Source of the DNA: Maniola hyperantus
Taxonomy: Eukaryota > Arthropoda > Insecta > Lepidoptera > Nymphalidae
Assembly: GCF_902806685.2 (NCBI RefSeq)
Contig: NC_048544.1
Location: forward strand, 14,471,341-14,535,340
Direction of reading: 5' to 3'
DNA length: 64,000 nucleotides
Shown here: one piece after another, positions 1 to 10,526 of the stretch
Layout: each line of letters opens with the position of its first letter
How positions within the stretch are numbered: the stretch's first letter is position 1
Translations under genes and position numbers: made by a program
The notes under the pieces: model-generated
Told to the model about the DNA's origin: nothing
Seen by the model: only the letters and a program-made list of their open reading frames with translations
Database searches by the model: none

Positions 1-143
1 TAGAAGCTATACCAGTTATAGCGCCTATAGAACACCATCACTCGGATAAGGGTTACACACTACGCGTTCCCGAATGATAACGCGGCCAAACAAAAAAAAA
101 ACGAGGGTCCTAAGAAGGTCGAATCTGGTATTTTTTTGTCGAG

Positions 144-345
144 AGCTGGCAACGTCGCGCCGGTCGCCGGACGGACGCGCGTTCGGTCCGCGCACCGCTC
201 ATTGGCCGAGTGAGCGGCGGCCATCGCTGCGCGCCGCACGCTCGCCCAATGATGCCGCGTCCCTCACGCCCCGCCCACTTCCTTGCGGCCTGTTGAATGG
301 AGCGACCGGCAGTCGCGTCGGAGACGTCCGGTGAACACGACGTGC
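144..345. promoter_or_regulatory. CpG-rich patch, candidate promoter or first exon
   Basis: About 200 bp of CpG-dense sequence in otherwise AT-rich DNA. It contains ATTGG/CCAAT-type motifs in both orientations (about 200 and 247) and starts with a diverged copy of the dispersed GC-rich word (CTGGCAACGTCGCGC). The overlapping 86-codon open frame looks like an accident of GC content. A promoter role is inference from composition only; no downstream gene was recognised in the window. Confidence 0.3.
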
Positions 346-1494
346 CAATTCAACTTGATAGCTGTTACATCGAGCGGATGATCCGACAAGATGCTGGCTG
401 TGCTGTGTGGATTCTCGAAATATCGCCTATCGCTACAAACGACGTTAGTAAATGAGACAGACCAGCTGTTTTGGTAACGTTAAATAGTGACATTAATCTA
501 GGTACTTGAAGTAAAAATAATAAAGTAGCTTACAAGTTACGATACAAAAACTCATTATTAGCAACATTTTGAACAAGATTCGAAGTGGTAACATTCTCTA
601 GATCTAGAGTGACACTTAATATCAAGGTATGGTAAGAACTGAAAAATCTTTAGAAACTTAAAAGAAAGTGGACTGTAATAGAAAGGAAAAATGAATTAAA
701 AAAACTTAATTACTTATCGCTGTAACCCATCCTTAAACTTCTTTTCTCTTATTATCTGATCTGCAGTTGACGATGCAGTACCTGAAAGAAACAAAAAAAT
801 ATTGAGTAGGTTATTAAAAAGTTTTTTTTTTGATATGTTCTTTTTGAAAATTATACGATTACATGTAAGCAGGGTGATATTTTTCAGCATGATATGATCA
901 ACAACACTGTGTCTAAGTCTTGACTCCTCCCAAAGAACAATCAATCATGAGATCATCACCTTGACTTTAAAATGATAGTGAAAGTTTGCTCAATGTTCTT
1001 TCGATACACGATTTTAAAAATCAGAATACAACATATACCTAAGCTGAGTTATAGAAACTTGTTATTTACGTAGAATAGCTAGAAAAATAAAAATACCTCT
1101 ACCTACCTAGGTACCTACGCTGTTTTTTTTCTCCTGAACATGAAAATTGGGATTTAAAAAAAATAGCATAATATGCTCGAGTGGGACGTTAAATAGATAG
1201 GTAATCTAAATTCGTTAAGTAAAATCAGTAAAACAGGCAGTTTAACTTATTTAATAAATCCAGCCTCTAATAACTTTGGAATATCAAACATACCTACCTG
1301 AAGTAATAAAAAAAATTAACACGACCAAGTAGGTAGTCGACCTAGGTAGGTAGGATAATATTGTGTCGAACAAATAGTAATTAGGTGTCTACCTAATTAC
1401 CTAGCTGTAGTGAGAAAAAAATACTAATTTAATTAGTAATTAAGTTTAGTGTAGGTATATTTATAATTAAGTTTCCTTTATCAATGCCATTTTG
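346..1494. other. AT-rich intergenic DNA, nothing recognised
   Basis: No supported gene. It holds poly-A/T runs and many TACCTA/TAGGTA words (about 1090-1400). The 76-codon minus-strand open frame at 714-944 is low-complexity (KKN-rich) and is not supported. Confidence 0.5.
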
Positions 1495-1587
1495 ATTCAT
1501 AGAGTTATCTCTATGAATATAATATAATATCCTCAGAGGTCATATTTCGTTTCTAGTAATTTGTATTATAATACAAATTACTAGAAA
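1495..1587. repeat. two adjacent short palindromes
   Basis: TTCATAGAG-TTAT-CTCTATGAA lies at 1495-1516. A perfect 38-bp palindrome built from TTTCTAGTAATTTG and its reverse complement lies at 1550-1587. Both could form hairpins; no coding content or known family was recognised. Confidence 0.7.
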
Positions 1588-2463
1588 TAAATATTAACAA
1601 TGAATTCCATAAAATAAACTTAAATCTACTTACATTAAACCTAAAAAAAATTAAGTACCTACCTACATTTATCTACATTATATTAATTAATTAATTATTA
1701 TTATACTTTTCGGTCAAGGTAAGTAATATCAAAATGGCCGCCCTTTTATAGCTAAGTCTAGAAATCATAAATCCTACGATACGAATAATAAAGCTATATA
1801 TACAACATGATATACCTATAATGATGAGTGGACTGTAATGACTAGTACCTATTCATTGAAAAATCCCAGCGTGGACGGAAACACGTACAGAAGAAAAAAT
1901 ATTGTTATTTATTGTTCGTATGTGGGTGGACAAGGAGTGTTCTGTAATGGTGGAATCATGGAATGCGACACATTTTTATGCGCAACCGTATCATCAAGTA
2001 GGGTTGCCAAAACTAGTTCATGACTATTAAGAATAATTATACGGTATAACCTATAATAATTAGGCATAACCTATACGCTTGCCCATGTAAGATGCTCTTA
2101 AGGATTCTAAGGATACCCCATAGCCCCATACATCCAGTTCTAAATAGGCATTTTAAAGTGATGGTCGAATAAAGAAACTCATATATACATATTATAACAT
2201 GAACTCTGAAAACATTAAACTCCTTTTTTTTGGGCAATAGTCGTAAAATAATATGTCACATCCATGACATAGGTACCTACTCATACAGGAAGACGGCGAG
2301 GATAATAATAATTTGACCGTCTGCGTCCCTCCGGTCCGTCCTTACGTTATTGCTGCCCAAATCTTAATTAATTTGCTACGACCGGGCAGTTGCTAGGCGA
2401 CGAGTATTCATCGTTCAAGAATAAAGGACTTGGACCATTGGGCATTGACTGTACTTCCATAGT
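1588..2463. other. AT-rich intergenic DNA, nothing recognised
   Basis: No supported gene. Open frames of 60-66 codons on both strands (about 1838-2237) have no recognisable domain, no intron signals and no codon bias. Confidence 0.5.
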
Positions 2464-2464
2464 A

Positions 2465-2660
2465 CAGTACGCGGCCGATAGTAATGTACATCGACCTTTA
2501 GAAGATAACCATCGATGTAAAGATAACAGATTTGTAGAGCGTTGTCCCTGTCGTTGAGACCGACAAAACGTCACATAGGTATGATTGACAGAGACAACGC
2601 TCTACAAAGCCGAAATGTCATTCTAAAGGCCAATGCACATTACTTTTGGGCGCGTACTGT
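2465..2660. mobile_element. inverted-repeat element (MITE-like) with inner hairpin
   Basis: The outer arms (about 2465-2503 and 2621-2660) are imperfect inverted copies sharing GTACGCG, AGTAATG and CCTTTAGAA blocks. Inside, TTTGTAGAGCGTTGTC at 2531 pairs with GACAACGCTCTACAAA ending at 2608. The two-tier palindrome and absence of coding sequence fit a non-autonomous DNA transposon; no target duplication was established. Confidence 0.55.
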
Positions 2661-2703
2661 AGGTACTTGCATACAGTAGAGTCCACAGTTTTATTTTGTT
2701 TTA

Positions 2704-3269
2704 TTTAGGATGGACGACTTCGTCCGCATGGATTTAGGTTTATCAAAGTCTTAGACAGAATTTTAAAAATTGAAATTACCCTTTGGAATTGGATTGCCCT
2801 CGGTGGGAAGTCTGCCTGGCTTTCAGCCGATTTTGTGAAGTAAGTAATTTTTTAAAGGCAGAATAAATAATACTTTAGTATCACAATTTTTGTACCTTAG
2901 AAAAGTAAAATAAGTAAGTATACTTTATTAGCTTAAAAAAAGGTGGCAACCCTAATTTCACTACTCGATAATTTTTATTATATCTTTCACTATCTCTCTT
3001 ATCAAAATACATACGAAATGTATTTATTATTTTACTATGTTATATAAAACCTACGTCATTTGTATATAATATGTTTAGAAAATCAAAATAGGTAAAATAA
3101 ATGGCCTCGGTGCGGTCGATGAATCTGTATTGCACTTGGCCGATTAATTATTTTTTAAAGGTCGAATAAATAATACCTGATTTCTCAAAGTTTTCTTTAT
3201 TTTTGTACCTTAGAAAAGTAAATAAGTTAGGCAGTTTTAAAAATTCGAACCCGCACATTTCCGAACATA
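2704..3269. repeat. Helitron-type fragment and an internal direct repeat
   Basis: A piece of the common GACTTCGTCCGC-GTGGATTTAGG element end lies at about 2712-2745. Two direct copies of an about 85-bp block (about 2838-2922 and 3139-3232) share TTTTTTAAAGG, GAATAAATAATAC and TTTTTGTACCTTAGAAAAGT. The region is otherwise AT-rich and has no gene. Confidence 0.5.
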
Positions 3270-3274
3270 CATAT
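3270..3274. repeat. left target-site duplication of the BEL/Pao element (CATAT)
   Basis: CATAT directly precedes the TGTGG...LTR end, and the same five bases directly follow the other LTR at 16413-16417. Five-base duplications are typical of BEL/Pao integration, so the pair fixes the outer limits of the nested element. Confidence 0.85.
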
Positions 3275-4137
3275 TGTGGTGGATCGGTTGATCAGAGACC
3301 ACAGCGGGGAGGGGTGAAGTAAAACACCTTTTTCTTGTTAGGCGGACGGAAGTCCGCTCGCCTCGAGCCGTAGAGTGGAAGTGCGTGTCGAGCACTGAAA
3401 GTGCCCGCTTTTATTCGGTCGGAGGCGTTCGAAATTCCGAAACTCTTTATTGAAAAAATCATACAAAGCAAATTTGTGTGGTGGGGGTAAATATGGCTCC
3501 CAGTCTAATCTTAACAATTGAAGCGGTAACTTACAGCTATGGGAGAGTAAGTGTTACACAGTTTTGGTAGTATTTTAATAAAAATGCTTATGTTAATTAT
3601 GAAAGGAGATGGCGATGCCTCTATACATTTTTAAAAGGGGGTGGCTGTTTGCCCAATGAGTAAGTATATAAAATTAGTCTTAAAATGAAAGAATTTACAT
3701 TATTTCTTATGTCCTATCTAGCATCTTACAAGTAGGTATGTACAATAAGTTCTATTTAGTATCTAAGCATGCATCTAATAAGTAAGTATCGAAAACGAGT
3801 GTTCATACAGGTTTTTCTCTTATCTTTGATTCGATATATAATTTAAATAGATTTCTACTATGGTAACAAAATAATATTACATTACACAGCATAGTCTGGG
3901 AAGAGGTCCCGCAAAGTAGATTTTAAACATTGTAGGTACATAAAAAATGGCAAAAAAAATGACCACCGCGAGCGTAGGTCTCGCAATAGTAGCGATTGTA
4001 TCGAGCTATTAGCTTTTAATCTCGTAAATGTAAAAAATAGATAAAAGTTGCCCGGCGTGAGCGCTAGTCTGGCAAAAGTAATGTTCCTAGCGAGCTGTTT
4101 CGATGTCTCGAGCCAATGGCTGTTGCAATCTTCAACA
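3275..4137 (-). mobile_element. BEL/Pao 3' LTR (863 bp)
   Basis: Read on the minus strand this LTR starts TGTTGAAGATTG and ends ATCCACCACA, giving the usual TG...CA termini. It matches the split 5' LTR (10407-10526 plus 15670-16412) with one difference seen (T at 3479, A at 15754). A minus-strand AATAAA at about 3410-3415 may be the polyadenylation signal. A short open frame inside the LTR is present in both copies and is not a gene. Near-identity of the LTRs implies recent insertion. Confidence 0.92.
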
Positions 4138-7100
4138 GTCTCCCCCTCGTGCGAAGATGGAATCTGGAGCACCATTATTTGCGGAAGAAGATTGTGTGAT
4201 TTTCACCAGGCGGGAAGTTGATCTCTTCAGTATTCCGGCAACAGTACGGACGTCTACTATTCGGATTACTCCGTCTGGACCGGGATAAGTCTTCACGATC
4301 TCGCCTTTTGGCCAAGTACCACGGGGAAGAGAATTGTCTATGATGATGACAATGTCTCCAATGGATGGGTTGATGAATCCACCTTTGCCATTGTTATATT
4401 TTGGAGTTATGGTAGGTAGATATTCTAGAAGCCAGCGTTTCCAAAAGTGGTCGGTAAGCCTTTGTACTGTCTTCCAGGTAGTCAGCCCAACAAGTTCGCT
4501 GTCGGTAAAATCGCCCATGCGATGAGAGCCGCTTGATCGCCCGATAAGGAAGTGGTTGGGGGTCAAGCTTTCTTGCTCATCTGGATCTAGCGAGAGGTCT
4601 GTTATTGGTCTCGAGTTTATGAGATGTTCTGCTTCCAACAACAGCGTATGCAGTATTTCTTCTTTTGGGTGTCGAGTATTCAGAGTTGCAGTTAATGCAG
4701 TCTTTACTGATCGCACTAGTCTTTCCCATGCTCCGCCCATGTGGGGGGCTCCAGGAGGTATGAATTTCCATTGAATTCCTTTTTCTTCTGTTTTTTCTAT
4801 CATTTTGTTGAATTCGTATCTAAGTTCTTTATCGGCTCCAATGAAGTTGGTTCCGTTATCACTGTATATGACTCTTGGCGTCCCTCGGCGTGCTATCATG
4901 CGTCTCAGGGTGAGTATCATGTTGTCGGTTGACAATGATGTTGCGATTTCCAGGTGCACGGCGCGCGTCGTTAGGCATGTATATAGTGCCACCCATCGTT
5001 TATCGGTCTTTCTTCCGATAGTAATGGTTATCGGACCGAAATAGTCTACAGCTGTACACGTGAACGGATGCTGTTTCTGTTTCAGTCGTTCTATTGGTAA
5101 GTCTCCAACTGGTGCTGCAGCAGGGATAGCTTTGTGAGTTTTACACCATTGGCATTCTCTTGCTATTAATTTCACAGTGTTTCGCAAAGATGTCACGTAG
5201 AATTTTTGGCGTATCTCGTTCATCACGGTGTAGTGGTTGCCATGGTTGTACTGCTGGTGGTAGTGTTTCACTATTAGTCGAGCGATTGGGTGTTTCCCGT
5301 CGAGTATAATAGGTTTTTTGTAGGAGATCGCTATGTCTTTAGCAGCAGAAAGACGAGTTTGCAGATGCAGTATGTCATTTTCTATGACGGTGGTGAGTCT
5401 TCCAAGGCGTGATGTTTTATTGAGGCGTTTATTTTCTTGCAGAGTTTTGAGTTCAGTCTTGAAACTTTCGTTTTGGATGGCTCGGATTATCAGGTTCTCG
5501 GCCTTTTCGATGTAATCGTGTGTTAGCTTTATTCTATGCGGGGTTGCCGGTTTGTTTTGAGTTTGATTGGTCGGTGGATTTTGTCGCTTCGTCTTATCTT
5601 TATGAGGTTTCCAGCTTTTGTCTTTCGTGATGCGCTTCGTAGCGGCGGTGCTCTCGGTTTTCTTGGTAAGTGCTTTAAAGCGGTCGACGCTTTGCAAGAA
5701 GCGGGCTGTGGCTCGTAGGTATCGTGTCCATGATGAAAACCTTTTTACATCAAGTATCGGCATTTCGTTGTGATGTATTGTTGCGACTGTTTGTACTTTT
5801 TCTTCGCCCGTAGGTAATAAGGAACGGTCGCTTTTATCTTGTGGCCATTCTTCGGAATCGTATTTCAGGAATTCGGGTCCGTTGAACCATCTGTGATCGA
5901 CATTGAAGTCTTTAGGTGGGTTTCTGGTGGCATCGTCGGCTACGTTATGTTTCGTAGGTACATATCTCCATTCGTTGGTTTTAGTGAGATCTTCTATTTC
6001 GGCTAGTCGGTGCGCGACGAACGTTTTGAAAGTGCGTGGGTCAGATTTGATCCATGCTAGCACCGTACGTGAGTCTGACCAGAAATATCTCCTTTTGACG
6101 GAGTTATCCATTTCGTTTTGAATGCTCGAGGCTAGGCGGCAGCCCAGCAGTGCGGCTTGGAGTTCTAGTCGCGGTATCGAAGTTGGCTTGAGCGGGGCGA
6201 CTTTTGCTTTCGCCGCTATGAGTTTGACGACGACTTTGCCTTGTTCGATCGTTCTCCAGTATGTTGCAGCTGCGTAAACATTTTCGCTGGCGTCTACGAA
6301 AGTGTGTAGCTCCCCCTCGTCTTGGGAATGTGTGCATCGTGGTATGTTCAGGTCTTCTAAGCATTCTAGGGTGTTTACCCATTTTGTCCACGGTTTTATC
6401 ATGTCTTCGGGTATGGGGTCGTCCCAGCTTATACCCGTGCGCCATAGGTGTTGTATAAGCGTTTTTCCTTGGATGAGGACCGGAGTGGCTAGGCCCAAAG
6501 GATCGAATACCGACATGACGGCGCTTGCTACTTCTCGCTTCGTAGGCGGCCGTAAACCGTGTATCACATCTTCCGGCGTGTTGCGGAGATTTAGGGTGAA
6601 TTTCAAGGCGTCGTTGTTTATTTGCCATATCATTCCTAGAGTTTTTCCGTATTTGTCATGATCGCCAATATGTTTGTGCTCTGGTTGGTCAGTCTCTAGG
6701 TCTTTGATTGCGTCTGGGTGGTTCGATGTCCAACCTCTCAGCTCAAATCCACCGCTTTTGTGAATTTTGTCCACTTCGCGGCTCGTTTCCAAAGCTTCTT
6801 CGGGGGTTGCGAAGCTTTGTAGATAGTCATCCATGTAATGACACCTTTGTATTGCGTTCACTGCTTTTGGATGTTTTGATTTAAAGTCTTCTGCGTTCCG
6901 GTTTTTTACGTAGATCGCTGAGCAAGGCGACGATGTTGCTCCGAATATCAGGGATTTCATTCGGTACTCTTTTGGTTCCTCGCTTTCGGTCTCTCGCCAA
7001 AGAAAGCGTAGGCTGTCTCTGTCTTCTTCGCGAATTATTATTCGCAGGAACATTTCCTTTATATCGGCTGCTACAGCCGTGGGTCCTTGCCTGAACCTTA

Positions 7101-9561
7101 ATAAGACTCCGAACAGGGATTGAAGTAGGTCGGGTCCGGCCAGTAGGGCGTCGTTCAGGCTCTTTCCGTTTGTCTTTTCGGCGGCATCAAATACAACCCT
7201 TAATTTTCCCTTTTGCGGGTGTATTACAGCGAAATGGGGTAGGTACCAGGTTCGCGGTGATGTTGGTGTTGTGGCAGCTGGTTCTGCGTATCCGTTTGCC
7301 AAAAGGTTTGTAATCTGTTTGCTGTAGTCTATTTTGAATTCTGGGTTCTTTTTAAACTTGTTTTCTATGCCGTTTAGTCGGCGCAGTGCGCTTCGGCGGT
7401 TCAATGGCATGGATTCGTTGTCTGTTTTCCACAACAGTCCACATTCAAATCTGCCTTCGGGCAATCTTCGAGTTGTTTTTTCAAGTATTGCTAGTGCTCG
7501 TTCTTCGGGATCGTTTGTTGGTTTTTTGGGTGTTATTCCCAACGAGTCCAGACTGAAGTGAGATTTGATTAGTTCGTCTATATCCTCAGTTTTTTTTTCA
7601 AAGGTGTGATTTGTGAAAAGCACTGGTTTGGGCGTTTCCGCCTTGAGCCCGTGTAGGATCCAACCCAGGCTGGTTAGCGACGCCACTGGTTTCGTTGGAT
7701 CGCCTGCCTTGAGGTCCCGTGTTACTATTAGGTGCCAGTTGTCTTGGCCGATTAGTAGCGTGGGTGGCGAGCCGTCGTATATGAGTTGGTCTTCTATATC
7801 TCTGAGGTGAGGGCAGTCTTCGATGTCTTTTTTCGTTACAGATTGAGGTCTCAGATTCAGCTGGTTAATGGTGTGGGCTTGCAGGTTTTCGTAATTCCTT
7901 GAGCACAAGCCTCTTATTCTTAATTTACATTGTGAAGATTGTTCGGTCCTTATCTGGTGGCCACTGATGCCTTCGATTTGTAGGCTTCCTTTGGGGCCTG
8001 TGGCTCCTATTTGTGAGGCGACTTCTTCTAATAGTAGGGTGACTGTGGACCCTTCGTCGAGTAGGGCTGTCACTCGCGTCGACCCTTTAGGTCCGTGCAG
8101 TTCTACTGGTACGATTTTGAGAAAGGCTCGTGATGTGCCTATGTGGTTCACTGATACAATTTTATTTGTTTCCAGTTTTCTTTCCTGGTGAAGAAGCTCG
8201 TGGTGTTTCCGGCTGCAACCTTCTTTTGCGCATTGTTTCACTTTGCATGATAGATGCCTGTGGTTTGTTTTTAAGCATCTAAAACACATTTTTAATCGTT
8301 TCACCGTCTCCCATCTATCTTTCACGGGTTCTCTCAGAAAGGAGTTACATTTTGTTATGTCGTGTGCCTGTTCGCACAAGAGGCACTTTTCTTCGTCGAT
8401 TGCGCAGGCGGCTAGCACTATCTTCATTTCTTCTTCGAATTCGCTGTCGTAATCGTCGTCCGACTGCTCTGACTCACTTTCTATTTGGACGACGTTGACT
8501 TTCGCCTTTCGGAATGGGCGTTTGTTGTTTTCTGGTTTTGATCTTGAATAGCTTGGGCCAGGTTCGTCGAAGTCGTTCGACATTTTGGTTAAGAATTCGG
8601 AGAGCAGGCTGAGGGTAGGCTCTCTCTTTCTGTCTGCTCTAAACTCCTGCCATCTGAATCTGACTAGCGTATTCATCTTGTCGATGATTTTGTCGGCTAT
8701 TTCGGTGGCATATAGATATTCTGTTCGGTCTAGTTGTTTGATGGTGTCCACTGCATTAAATACTGCGCTGGCGAAGGCTCCTATACCTCTCAGGTCTTCC
8801 GTCATTTTAGGTAGCTTGTGTAGTTCAGCTAGTAGTCCCTTTATGATGTATGTTGGTTGTCCGAATCGTCTTTCCAGTTCCTTCAGAATGTTGTCTGGTG
8901 TTGAACTCGTATATAAGAGTGACTTCACTGCTTCTTTGGCTTGTCCTTTGAGGGCTCTTCTTATTCTAGCTATATTCTCTATGTCCATGAAGTGTGATGC
9001 TGTGCTGGTGAAATGTTTGCTAAATGGGATCCAGTTGATGGGATCCCCGTCGAAGTATGGAAGGTCGCTCATGTAGGTTGGTGGTTTTCTAGGTGCGACT
9101 TCTATTTTGTGTTGTTGGAAGGCTTTCATTAGGTTTTCTATTCCAGCATCGTTCTCGCGAGGGGTCGTTGGGTTTTTGTTGACCCAATTGTTTACTCTCT
9201 CGATCTGTTCTGGGTCTTCCTCTTGGTCAGAGCTGTCTGCTAGTTGTGCTAGCTCTAGTCTTTTTTGGGCTAGCTCGGCCTCGATTTTTGCTGCCTCTAG
9301 TCTTTTTTCCTGGGCTTGTATGCTAGCTTGTAGTTCGGCGCGTCTGCTTACAGAGGTGCGTGAACCAGCTTTTCTTCTAGATTGTTTCTTTTCCATAGTT
9401 ATAGTTTCTTCTGTGTTTTCCGTTTGGTCGGTACTGGCGGTTCGGTCGGAGTCTTCCGTGCTTTTTGTGTTGCCAGTAACGTCCGTACTGTTAGTTTGTG
9501 TTGATTCTTCCTCGGATGAGTCCTTCTTGGCCTTCTTGCTCCTTGTTTCGACGTGGCTCAT
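4132..9561 (-). CDS. BEL/Pao retrotransposon Gag-Pol polyprotein, intact
   Basis: A single 1809-residue open frame with the complete BEL/Pao order. It has an acidic, Lys-rich N-terminus and a Glu/Gln/Ala-rich coiled coil (about 75-115). A DUF1759-type Gag region with the FDGDP..W motif follows (about 165-280), then Cys/His knuckles (about 390-455). The aspartic protease has LLDEGST near residue 499. The reverse transcriptase has HYMDDYL near 910, and RNase H has FVDAS near 1090. The integrase has an H2C2 finger and a DDE triad in VDYFG (about 1505), SDNGTNF (about 1569) and GGAWERL (about 1613). A DUF5641-type tail ends the protein. No stop or frameshift interrupts it. The stop codon TGA lies inside the 3' LTR (TGTTGA). 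No envelope-like ORF was seen. It acts in cytoplasmic particles and integrates cDNA in the nucleus (family knowledge). Confidence 0.96.
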   Translation of the reverse strand: MSHVETRSKKAKKDSSEEESTQTNSTDVTGNTKSTEDSDRTASTDQTENTEETITMEKKQSRRKAGSRTSVSRRAELQASIQAQEKRLEAAKIEAELAQKRLELAQLADSSDQEEDPEQIERVNNWVNKNPTTPRENDAGIENLMKAFQQHKIEVAPRKPPTYMSDLPYFDGDPINWIPFSKHFTSTASHFMDIENIARIRRALKGQAKEAVKSLLYTSSTPDNILKELERRFGQPTYIIKGLLAELHKLPKMTEDLRGIGAFASAVFNAVDTIKQLDRTEYLYATEIADKIIDKMNTLVRFRWQEFRADRKREPTLSLLSEFLTKMSNDFDEPGPSYSRSKPENNKRPFRKAKVNVVQIESESEQSDDDYDSEFEEEMKIVLAACAIDEEKCLLCEQAHDITKCNSFLREPVKDRWETVKRLKMCFRCLKTNHRHLSCKVKQCAKEGCSRKHHELLHQERKLETNKIVSVNHIGTSRAFLKIVPVELHGPKGSTRVTALLDEGSTVTLLLEEVASQIGATGPKGSLQIEGISGHQIRTEQSSQCKLRIRGLCSRNYENLQAHTINQLNLRPQSVTKKDIEDCPHLRDIEDQLIYDGSPPTLLIGQDNWHLIVTRDLKAGDPTKPVASLTSLGWILHGLKAETPKPVLFTNHTFEKKTEDIDELIKSHFSLDSLGITPKKPTNDPEERALAILEKTTRRLPEGRFECGLLWKTDNESMPLNRRSALRRLNGIENKFKKNPEFKIDYSKQITNLLANGYAEPAATTPTSPRTWYLPHFAVIHPQKGKLRVVFDAAEKTNGKSLNDALLAGPDLLQSLFGVLLRFRQGPTAVAADIKEMFLRIIIREEDRDSLRFLWRETESEEPKEYRMKSLIFGATSSPCSAIYVKNRNAEDFKSKHPKAVNAIQRCHYMDDYLQSFATPEEALETSREVDKIHKSGGFELRGWTSNHPDAIKDLETDQPEHKHIGDHDKYGKTLGMIWQINNDALKFTLNLRNTPEDVIHGLRPPTKREVASAVMSVFDPLGLATPVLIQGKTLIQHLWRTGISWDDPIPEDMIKPWTKWVNTLECLEDLNIPRCTHSQDEGELHTFVDASENVYAAATYWRTIEQGKVVVKLIAAKAKVAPLKPTSIPRLELQAALLGCRLASSIQNEMDNSVKRRYFWSDSRTVLAWIKSDPRTFKTFVAHRLAEIEDLTKTNEWRYVPTKHNVADDATRNPPKDFNVDHRWFNGPEFLKYDSEEWPQDKSDRSLLPTGEEKVQTVATIHHNEMPILDVKRFSSWTRYLRATARFLQSVDRFKALTKKTESTAATKRITKDKSWKPHKDKTKRQNPPTNQTQNKPATPHRIKLTHDYIEKAENLIIRAIQNESFKTELKTLQENKRLNKTSRLGRLTTVIENDILHLQTRLSAAKDIAISYKKPIILDGKHPIARLIVKHYHQQYNHGNHYTVMNEIRQKFYVTSLRNTVKLIARECQWCKTHKAIPAAAPVGDLPIERLKQKQHPFTCTAVDYFGPITITIGRKTDKRWVALYTCLTTRAVHLEIATSLSTDNMILTLRRMIARRGTPRVIYSDNGTNFIGADKELRYEFNKMIEKTEEKGIQWKFIPPGAPHMGGAWERLVRSVKTALTATLNTRHPKEEILHTLLLEAEHLINSRPITDLSLDPDEQESLTPNHFLIGRSSGSHRMGDFTDSELVGLTTWKTVQRLTDHFWKRWLLEYLPTITPKYNNGKGGFINPSIGDIVIIIDNSLPRGTWPKGEIVKTYPGPDGVIRIVDVRTVAGILKRSTSRLVKITQSSSANNGAPDSIFARGGDC
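4138..4151 (-). other. polypurine tract of the BEL/Pao element
   Basis: On the minus strand CACGAGGGGGAGAC lies immediately before the 3' LTR, the expected position for the plus-strand primer of reverse transcription. It overlaps the last codons of the polyprotein. Confidence 0.8.
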
Positions 9562-10381
9562 CTTTGGTCTTCTTTTCCCTACGTTCCCTACGTCCCTACG
9601 TTCCTACGTTCCCTACCTCCCTATCGGCCCTATCAGACCTGTTCGAGTGGTCCCGAGGAACACGCTCTCCCAGGGATGGAAAGTGAGGAGTGGGTAGGGG
9701 TAGGAACCGCCCAGCAGAGAGTAACACGCGGTTGGTGTGCGCAGGTAGCGAGAGGAACGCTCGACTACCCTAGTGCGGGCCCTCCAGGAGGCCACCAACT
9801 CACGTGCACCGTACTGGCGCGGTCGGACTGTTCCAGACTAACAGCCAATGAAGGCAAGCTGGCAGTATCGTCCGGTATACTGCTCCCGCCGTGAGGCGTT
9901 GACTTAACTGTCTGCCGTTTGGCACCGTTAGGTGGCAGACAGAAAAGCGCGGTAAAACCGCTTAGGGTGTTCGCTGTAAAGAAACGACCTCCCCAACAGG
10001 CTTCGCGGTCTTCAGCGGAACTCGTCGGAGCCCCACGTCAATGCACCCGCAGCGATGGGTCGATACCTTTTCTTGTACTTCGAACTGTGAAGGTCTTGCG
10101 GAGCGAAGCGATCTTCCCACGGTTGCGGTCTTCGGCGGTGCTCTTCGGAGCCCACTTCAATGCACCCGCAGCGTGTTGGATTCCTCTTCCTCTGCTTGTC
10201 GGCCTTCGAGTCTGTAGTCGACGAAACGATCTTCTCACTTGTTGCGTCTTCGGCGGCACTCTTCGGAGTCCACTTCAATGCACCGCAGCTCGTGATGGAT
10301 TCCTTTTCTCAGCTAGGCAGACTTCTGGTGACGTTGACTTCTTGACGGCTCGATGTTGATTGTTGTTGCCAGCTTCTTATT
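9562..10381 (-). other. BEL/Pao 5' leader with tandem repeats
   Basis: Untranslated leader between the primer binding site and the polyprotein ATG. It contains three imperfect tandem units of about 120 bp (about 10003-10320), each with GCG(G)TCTTC-GCGG, CTCTTCGGAG-CC and TTCAATGCACC blocks. A short CCCTACGTT-like repeat lies at about 9575-9625. Open frames across this region in both strands come from the repeats and show no domain. A packaging or translational role is possible but unsupported. Confidence 0.6.
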
Positions 10382-10401
10382 ATCCGGCGCTCGATGGACC
10401 A
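10382..10401 (-). other. candidate primer binding site
   Basis: On the minus strand TGGTCCATCGAGCGCCGGAT begins five bases after the 5' LTR end. It starts with TGG, complementary to a tRNA CCA end, and from memory resembles the 3' end of an insect tRNA-Tyr with small differences. The tRNA identity is tentative. Confidence 0.5.
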
Positions 10402-10406
10402 TGCAC

Positions 10407-10526
10407 TGTGGTGGATCGGTTGATCAGAGACCACAGCGGGGAGGGGTGAAGTAAAACACCTTTTTCTTGTTAGGCGGACGGAAGTCCGCTCGCCTCGAGC
10501 CGTAGAGTGGAAGTGCGTGTCGAGCA
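10407..10526 (-). mobile_element. BEL/Pao 5' LTR, inner segment (120 bp)
   Basis: Matches 3275-3394 of the 3' LTR base for base as far as I can see. It stops at CGTGTCGAGCA, where the LINE begins; the rest of this LTR resumes at 15670. Confidence 0.92.
10516..10526. repeat. LINE target-site duplication CGTGTCGAGCA (other copy 15659-15669)
   Basis: The 11-mer CGTGTCGAGCA flanks the LINE on both sides but occurs once at the matching place in the intact 3' LTR (3384-3394). This proves that the LINE inserted into a pre-existing LTR. Confidence 0.93.

Noticed and set aside
3882..4175. 97-codon minus-strand frame, repeated at 16157-16507
   Set aside because: It lies in the Pao LTR and occurs in both LTR copies. 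No domain, and the two versions differ only where they run out of the LTR.
9107..9697. 196-codon plus-strand frame
   Set aside because: Antisense shadow of the Pao Gag region; Ser-rich composition comes from the complementary Glu/Ala codons.
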